Positions 58,949 to 64,000 of a stretch of DNA of 64,000 nucleotides are shown one piece after another. A program made the position numbers and the translations under genes. The DNA comes from Bacillus sp. DNRA2 (lineage in GTDB: Bacteria > Bacillota > Bacilli > Bacillales > Cytobacillaceae): the NCBI RefSeq assembly GCF_012843265.1, contig NZ_JABAIT010000001.1, positions 62,001-126,000 of the forward strand, read 5' to 3'. The notes below the pieces were generated by a model. The model did not search any database and had not been told where the DNA came from. It saw only the letters and a program-made list of their open reading frames with translations. How positions within the stretch are numbered: position 1 is the first letter of the stretch; every line of letters begins with the position of its first letter.

Positions 58949-60994
58949 CTATCTACTTTTCGCCACATTCACCCGTCCCGAAAAGAACGTTGCCCCGCCG
59001 CCCATGTCGGCAATGCGGTCCGGTGTTAGCGTATTAACGAGCTGGTTAGTCCCATCGAGGTCGGCCCACAAGCCTTGTGTTGCGACAACGCCCGGCAGGA
59101 CATTTTCACCAACAGATGCCTTCAGCTCAATTTCCCCGCGCTGATTCCAAATTCGCACCATGTCCCCAGATTCAATGCCGCAGCGAAGGGCATCTGAGGC
59201 ATTCATGTGCAGCAATGGTTCCTTCTCAAGCTGCTGGTGCTTCTGATTATGAGCGAAAGTTGAGTTTAGAAAATTATGATTTGGTGCCGGAATAAATTGG
59301 TATGGGTAGACGTTTTCACCATCCCCATCATCCGGTAACGGAATATAAGTCGGCAGGGGCGGATAGCCATCCTGCTTCATTTTTTCCGAATAAAGCTCAA
59401 TTTTACCGCTTGGTGTCTTTAATTTTCCAGGTAGCAATGGCTTCACGTTCGCCTTCACATATTGATTTTCCATCAGCGCCGTTAGCGTAATCCCGTCTAA
59501 GTAAGGATTGTCCGGGAAATCCAAGCCTTGCGCAATCATTTCCACCTCAGACTCATACAATTCCGGTTCGGAAAAGCCCAGCGAAGCAGCGAGCAAACGG
59601 AAGACCTCAACATTTGATTTGGACTCACCGTATGGCTCGATGACTGGCTGTTGGATTTGCGCATAATGATGCCAATACGAACAGTAAAAATCGGTATTTT
59701 CATAGGAAGACGTTGCCGGTAAGATGATATCGGCATACTTGGCTGTTTCTGTTAAAAATAAATCATGAACGACGGTAAATAAGTCTTCGCGGGCAAGGCC
59801 GGCTCTGACTTTATTGCCTTCGGGAGCAACCACCGCCGGATTTGAGCTGTAAACATAGAGCGACATTAACGGTGGGTCAAGCTTTAGCAATGCGTCTCCG
59901 AGTAAGTTCATGTTGACCGTCCGCGTTGCTTTATTTTTCAAAAGATCAGGTCGCTGTAAAGCTCTTGAATTATAAGCTAAATAGCCGGAATTGCTCTTCG
60001 TTGCCCCGCCGCCACGCTCCAGCCATTGCCCCGTTAACGCAGGTAGGCAGGCAATGGTGCGGATCGTCATGCCACCGTTATCGTGATGCTGAGGTCCGTT
60101 GCCGATGCGAATATAAGAAGGCACAGTTTCTCCGTACATTCGCGCCAGTTTGTAAATATCATCAATCGGAACTCCGGTAATGTCGGAAACGGTTTTCGGG
60201 TCGTATTGTTGCACGTGCTCGCGTAATTCTTCGTGACCAATCGTGTACTCACGTAAAAACGCCTCGTCAACAAGGTTTTCGGCAAACAATATATGCATCA
60301 AGCCTAAAGCGAGGGCGCTGTCTGTTCCTGGTAAAATCGGAATAAACCAGTCGGCAAACTTGCCGGTTTGGTTTTTATGAACATCAATGACCACAATCTT
60401 AGCCCCATTTTGCTTGCGGGCTTGCTGGGCAAAGGCGATTTGGTGCATGTTCGTGCTGACGGCATTGACGCCCCAAAAAATAATAAGCTTGGAATGGACG
60501 GTATCCTCGGGGTCGATTCCGTAAGGTCCACCCATTGTGTATTTGTAGCCTTCAACACCCGCCTCCGAGCAAATTGTACGGTCAAGCCTTGTGGCACCGA
60601 GTCGATTGAAGAAGCGGCGATCCATCCCTTCGGCGGTAAGATTGCCCATGTTACCGTAAAAGCTGTAGGGCATAATACTTTGTGAACCATCTGTATCGAG
60701 CAGTTTTTTCCAATGAGAGGTGATCGTTTCAATCGCCTCGTCCCAACTGATGCGCTCGAAGTGATTTTCACCCTTTGCACCAACTCGCTTCAGCGGATAT
60801 TTGAGGCGATTTTCGTCGTAAAGGCGACTGGGCATGTTGCGAACTTTATTACAAATATTACCTTTGGTGACGGGATGGTTTGGATCCCCCTCAATTTTGA
60901 CGATTTTGCCGTCTTTTTTATGGATAAGTAAGCCGCATTGATCAGGACAATCAAGCGAGCAAACAGAATGAAAGATGCCATCAGATGACTGCAT
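58949..60994 (-). CDS. Molybdopterin-dependent oxidoreductase
   Basis: 681 residues from ATG 60994 (AAAGGGGA upstream). N-terminal [4Fe-4S] site CSLDCPDQCGLL...GNICNK; then FERISWDEAIETI, SFYGNMGNLTAEGMDRRFF, GVNAVSTNMHQIAFAQQARK, and the C-terminal dinucleotide-binding domain (HNFLNSTFAHNQKHQQLEKE, GDMVRIWNQRGEIELKA, TQGLWADLDGTNQLVNTLTP). DMSO-reductase superfamily. Single subunit with no partner genes, so the substrate is unknown. Confidence 0.85.
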   Translation of the reverse strand: MQSSDGIFHSVCSLDCPDQCGLLIHKKDGKIVKIEGDPNHPVTKGNICNKVRNMPSRLYDENRLKYPLKRVGAKGENHFERISWDEAIETITSHWKKLLDTDGSQSIMPYSFYGNMGNLTAEGMDRRFFNRLGATRLDRTICSEAGVEGYKYTMGGPYGIDPEDTVHSKLIIFWGVNAVSTNMHQIAFAQQARKQNGAKIVVIDVHKNQTGKFADWFIPILPGTDSALALGLMHILFAENLVDEAFLREYTIGHEELREHVQQYDPKTVSDITGVPIDDIYKLARMYGETVPSYIRIGNGPQHHDNGGMTIRTIACLPALTGQWLERGGGATKSNSGYLAYNSRALQRPDLLKNKATRTVNMNLLGDALLKLDPPLMSLYVYSSNPAVVAPEGNKVRAGLAREDLFTVVHDLFLTETAKYADIILPATSSYENTDFYCSYWHHYAQIQQPVIEPYGESKSNVEVFRLLAASLGFSEPELYESEVEMIAQGLDFPDNPYLDGITLTALMENQYVKANVKPLLPGKLKTPSGKIELYSEKMKQDGYPPLPTYIPLPDDGDGENVYPYQFIPAPNHNFLNSTFAHNQKHQQLEKEPLLHMNASDALRCGIESGDMVRIWNQRGEIELKASVGENVLPGVVATQGLWADLDGTNQLVNTLTPDRIADMGGGATFFSGRVNVAKSR

Positions 60995-61271
60995 GATTGA
61001 TTCCCCTTTGCTGAGTCTGTTGACCACGGTATGTTTTTTTAAGCTTGGTAGTTAAAGAGAATATTGATTATTTTCATTATAGATGTTATGAGGATATTTT
61101 GTCATGCTTGTGTGCTTTGTAAAATCAATACATTTTGCTGTGCGCTTTATGATGATGGGTTGGTTTAGGAGCGGAATATGATATCATTGAATTACGAGGA
61201 TTGGATAGCCGCCCTTAGGTGTACAAAGGGAAATGCCAAGAGCGGAGATAAAAGCGGGAGAGGTGTTTGAT

Positions 61272-62588
61272 TTGAAAATTACCGAAATTGTATTGGAAAA
61301 TTTCCGCGGCTTTAAGCAACTACATTTAAAGTTTAGCGAAAAAAATGTGGTGCTAGTGGGGACAAACGGAGTTGGAAAATCGACGATTCTTAACGCTGCC
61401 ATTATTTTGTTATCTAGATTTGTTGAGTCACTATCATTCGGGATTGCCAAAAAAATCAGCTTGAATGAGACTGACATTAAAAACGGCAATCAAGGCTTAA
61501 AAATAAAATGTACACTCGAATACAATGGTGTGGAGCGCCAGTTGGAGTTAATTAAAACGTTGGTGGCTGGGCAAAGCAGTAGTTCCAAACTGACCGTTAA
61601 GGATACAACCCAGGATCTGGTGGCCTTTTTACATAAACAGCTAGCTGATGATCCCAGCTTTAATGCCCCGATTTTTGTTAACTATCCAGTTCATCGCACC
61701 GTGAAGGATATTCCGATGAAGCTGAAGTCGAGAAAGGGACTTGATCCTTTTTCTGCTTACCATCATTGTTTTTCACGCGAAGTGGATTTTCAGTCGTTCT
61801 TTGAATGGCTTTTAAACGAGGATTACATGGATGGATTGCGGAAGGGTGCGCACGCTGCACCTACAAACGATATGAAATCTGGAGAAAATACTGCAGCTAA
61901 TGATTCGGGAGCAGAGCATCGGCAGCTAACTGCCGTTCGTGCGGCCATTTATAGTTTCTTACCAGGATTTTCTGATTTAAAGGTGAGCCGTGGACGTAGA
62001 ATCCGAATAACGGTGGCAAAAGGAACTCAGCATTTAGAAATAAGCCAATTGTCTAATGGCGAAAAGTGTACGTTGGCGATGGTCGGGGATTTAGCACGCC
62101 GCTTGGTACTAGCAAACCCAAGCCTTGCCAATCCTTTAGAGGGGGAGGGAATCGTGTTAATTGATGAAATTGAACTGCATCTTCATCCGGCGATGCAGCG
62201 CGATATTATCAATCGCTTGCAATCGACGTTCCCGAATCTCCAATTCATTCTTTCAACCCATTCTCCACAAGTGTTGGGGGAAATAAATGCGGCGCAAATC
62301 TTTTTTGTAACGCAACAGGATGATGGTGAAGATATTGATGTAAGTACTGTACCGACGTTGTTCGGCAAAGATTCCAATATGATTTTAGAGCAATTTATGG
62401 GTGCTACTGAAAAGAATGAAGAAATTAAGCTGCAATTGGAGCGATTATTCCAGTTGATTATGGATGACTCTAAGCTTGGTCGGGCGCGAGAATTACTTAA
62501 TCAATTAATGAGCATTTTAGGCAGTGATGACCCGAGTTTGATTAAAGCTGATATGATTTTGCGACGAAAAGAGAGTATGAACTTATGA
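61272..62588 (+). CDS. ptuA: Septu defence ATPase PtuA
   Basis: 438 residues from TTG 61272 (GGGAGAGG upstream; the frame opens at 61233). SMC/RecF-type AAA ATPase: MKITEIVLENFRGFKQLHLKF, Walker A LVGTNGVGKST, signature LSNGEKCTLAMVGDLARRL, Walker B IVLIDEIELHLHP, H-loop LSTHSPQVL. It overlaps the HNH gene by ATGA (4 nt). This two-gene layout is that of the Septu anti-phage system. Confidence 0.85.
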   Translation: MKITEIVLENFRGFKQLHLKFSEKNVVLVGTNGVGKSTILNAAIILLSRFVESLSFGIAKKISLNETDIKNGNQGLKIKCTLEYNGVERQLELIKTLVAGQSSSSKLTVKDTTQDLVAFLHKQLADDPSFNAPIFVNYPVHRTVKDIPMKLKSRKGLDPFSAYHHCFSREVDFQSFFEWLLNEDYMDGLRKGAHAAPTNDMKSGENTAANDSGAEHRQLTAVRAAIYSFLPGFSDLKVSRGRRIRITVAKGTQHLEISQLSNGEKCTLAMVGDLARRLVLANPSLANPLEGEGIVLIDEIELHLHPAMQRDIINRLQSTFPNLQFILSTHSPQVLGEINAAQIFFVTQQDDGEDIDVSTVPTLFGKDSNMILEQFMGATEKNEEIKLQLERLFQLIMDDSKLGRARELLNQLMSILGSDDPSLIKADMILRRKESMNL

Positions 62589-63244
62589 AGCATATTCATA
62601 AAAAGCCCTCACCAAGCGCATTTGAGCATTGGAAGAGCTCGGCAGGACCGCAAGCCAGCTATACAACGATTCCACCATCGATTAAAGCAATCGTTCGCCA
62701 AAGCTTGTTAGATGAGCAGTTTTGGCTTTGCTGCTATTGTGGCCTGAGTTTGACGCGGAATAATGTTCATATTGAGCACTTTCGCCCGCAATCAAAGTTT
62801 AAATCGCTGCAGTTGGATTATCAAAATCTCCATGCATCCTGTATGGGGAAACTGATTCATCATGAAGCAGAGCTATCTGATTTTTGCGGACATTCAAAGA
62901 AGGATTGGTTTGATCCTGTTTTAATGGTGTCACCACTTGACCCGGATTGCGAGAGTTATTTTGAGTATGGCTTTGATGGAACGATTCGTGCTGCCAATCA
63001 TCATCGTGGTGCTGAAGAAACGATTCATCGACTTGGCTTAAACACCTATTTACCGCGGAAGCAACGGGAGGAAGCCATTAATGCGATTCTCGATATTATT
63101 GATCTTTCTGACACTGATCAAATAAAATTAATGATCAGATTTCTGGAAACACCTGATGAAACTAATAGACTGCCATCCTTTAGCTTTGTGATTGCTAGAT
63201 TACTAAAATCTCTGTTGACTGTAGATTCTGCCGCTTTAACGTAG
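62585..63244 (+). CDS. ptuB: Septu HNH endonuclease PtuB
   Basis: 219 residues. HNH-type zinc/catalytic core: CCYCGLSLTRNNVHIEHFRP with QNLHASC and CGHSKKDW; then a helical C-terminal domain (RLGLNTYLPRKQREEAI). Fits the TIGR02646/PtuB family, the nuclease partner of PtuA. Stop lies at the edge of an R2 palindrome. Confidence 0.88.
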   Translation: MKHIHKKPSPSAFEHWKSSAGPQASYTTIPPSIKAIVRQSLLDEQFWLCCYCGLSLTRNNVHIEHFRPQSKFKSLQLDYQNLHASCMGKLIHHEAELSDFCGHSKKDWFDPVLMVSPLDPDCESYFEYGFDGTIRAANHHRGAEETIHRLGLNTYLPRKQREEAINAILDIIDLSDTDQIKLMIRFLETPDETNRLPSFSFVIARLLKSLLTVDSAALT

Positions 63245-63297
63245 TGGGGGACAGTCCCCCGCTGCGCTAAAGCGCTGCAGGGGGACTGTCCCCACTC
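63243..63297. repeat. R2-type long palindrome after ptuB
   Basis: AGTGGGGGACAGTCCCCC ... GGGGGACTGTCCCCACT surrounding GCTGCGCT/AGCGCTGC, a near-perfect palindrome of 55 nt. Two nested R2 cores; may end both convergent genes. Confidence 0.8.
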
Positions 63298-63307
63298 TTA
63301 TCCATGT

Positions 63308-64000
63308 TTATTCGTCTGGTTTTTCTGGAGTGTTTTCTGGTGTCGGTGGCTGACTTGCTTCCGGGATTGCTTCTGTGTTCGGTGCATTAGCATTAGCACC
63401 ACCATCGAGTCCTGGACCCGTCGCGGTAATGGCCATGACTTTAGGCTCTTTTTTTACAAATACAAACGTAAACAGCATTAAGACAATGACAAGCACTGCG
63501 GCTACACCATCTATAATGTAGAAGAGAGTTTGATAATTTGACCAGAGGATTTTGCTGTCATCCGCTTTTTCCTCGGCATCTTGGATGTATTTTTTGATGG
63601 TCGAATGATTAGGGTAAATCCGTTGAACTGATTCGAATTTTTCCAAGGCATCCTCATAATATCCGCCCCAATAAAGCTCTAATCCTTCTTTAAAGAGCTT
63701 ATCGGTTTCGCTACTCTTGTTCTTCGCTCCAGCTTGGTTGACAAATTCCTTAACGGTATTGACTGGAATCGCAAAGTCAAACCCGGTCACTTCGGCGCCA
63801 AATGTCAGTAAGCCGACAATTTCACCTTTACTATTAATGATAGGCCCACCACTATTTCCCGTTGAGGTGGCAGCGTTTAATTGAATCACAGAGGTCCCTG
63901 TTTCTAATTTCTTTGAAGTCGCAGAGATTTCCCCAGAGTTCATAGTTGATTCTAGTGAGGAATCTATCGATAATACGTTATATTCTGCAAGCGACGGGTA
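63308..64000 (-). CDS. Trypsin-like serine protease with TPR and membrane anchor (partial)
   Basis: The frame runs off the window end (no stop upstream of ATG 63943; 19 further codons are open), so the N-terminus is missing. Visible: end of an HtrA-like domain with the catalytic Ser in STGNSGGPIIN and VTGFDFAIPV, a TPR-like helix (LFKEGLELYWGGYYEDALEKF), a membrane segment (YIIDGVAAVLVIVLMLFTFVFV) and a Pro/Asn/Glu tail. The His and Asp of the triad lie outside the window. Confidence 0.8.
   Translation of the reverse strand, partial: YPSLAEYNVLSIDSSLESTMNSGEISATSKKLETGTSVIQLNAATSTGNSGGPIINSKGEIVGLLTFGAEVTGFDFAIPVNTVKEFVNQAGAKNKSSETDKLFKEGLELYWGGYYEDALEKFESVQRIYPNHSTIKKYIQDAEEKADDSKILWSNYQTLFYIIDGVAAVLVIVLMLFTFVFVKKEPKVMAITATGPGLDGGANANAPNTEAIPEASQPPTPENTPEKPDE

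Overview
The window reads as a chromosomal segment of a low-GC, endospore-forming Gram-positive bacterium of the family Bacillaceae. The grounds are strong AGGAGG-type ribosome binding sites, many TTG/GTG starts, a GerAB-type germination permease, class D sortase and LCP cell-wall proteins, a GlnK/GlnL-type two-component pair, and interspersed repeats of kinds seen in Bacillus-like genomes. No rRNA, tRNA, CRISPR array, prophage or transposase gene was recognised.

Layout. 0-12 kb: housekeeping and surface genes (TIM-barrel protein, LPNTA surface protein plus class D sortase, LCP protein, acetolactate-synthase-like enzyme) and a cyclic-di-GMP trio (GGDEF synthase, PilZ receptor, HD-GYP hydrolase). 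This part is peppered with at least a dozen copies of a short palindromic repeat (GGTGCCTGTCACC followed by CCCGAATTTTGTCGAAT, here called R1) that is absent from the remaining 52 kb. 10-14 kb: three paralogous, unannotated, structured non-coding RNA genes, each preceded by four 11-bp direct repeats and closed by its own terminator, interleaved with small membrane or peptide genes. 14-28 kb: mixed genes (YwaF-like and DUF2238 membrane proteins, a stand-alone HPr kinase homologue, fructokinase, DUF4015 hydrolase, NERD protein, galE, glucosaminidase, TVP38 protein, an orphan GerAB permease, a truncated MltG-like operon). 28-35 kb: a complete sorbitol (glucitol) PTS operon with dehydrogenase, PRD regulator, GutM, EIIC, EIIBC, EIIA and a fructose-6-phosphate-aldolase-like enzyme. 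36-38 kb: lipoproteins and a cytochrome c551. 38-50 kb: an LPDTA-anchored SGNH hydrolase, then a fumarate-metabolism island: GlnK/GlnL-like two-component system, Dcu C4-dicarboxylate transporter, aspartase, sdhCAB-type succinate dehydrogenase/fumarate reductase, and a Crp/Fnr regulator. 51-56 kb: a three-gene cluster of secreted glutamine-rich repeat proteins. 56-64 kb: dicarboxylate symporter, Nudix hydrolase, molybdopterin oxidoreductase, a Septu-type (ptuAB) defence pair, and a trypsin-like protease cut by the window end.

How the parts fit. Aspartase plus Dcu plus SdhCAB can take up aspartate, release fumarate and ammonia, and reduce fumarate to succinate. The sorbitol operon converts imported sorbitol to fructose-6-phosphate and, through the aldolase, possibly onward. 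Three proteins in the window carry LPNTA/LPDTA sorting signals, which suit the class D sortase at 3.1-3.7 kb.

The most novel-looking items are (1) the three-copy RNA family at 10.2-14.1 kb with covarying hairpins and a shared upstream direct-repeat operator; (2) the glutamine-rich, curlin-like repeat proteins at 51.4-55.6 kb, with a wall-anchored partner and a shared promoter motif; and (3) three unrelated-looking intergenic tandem arrays that all have exactly a 52-bp period and the same internal hairpin layout. All functional statements rest on reading motifs by eye; no database search was run.
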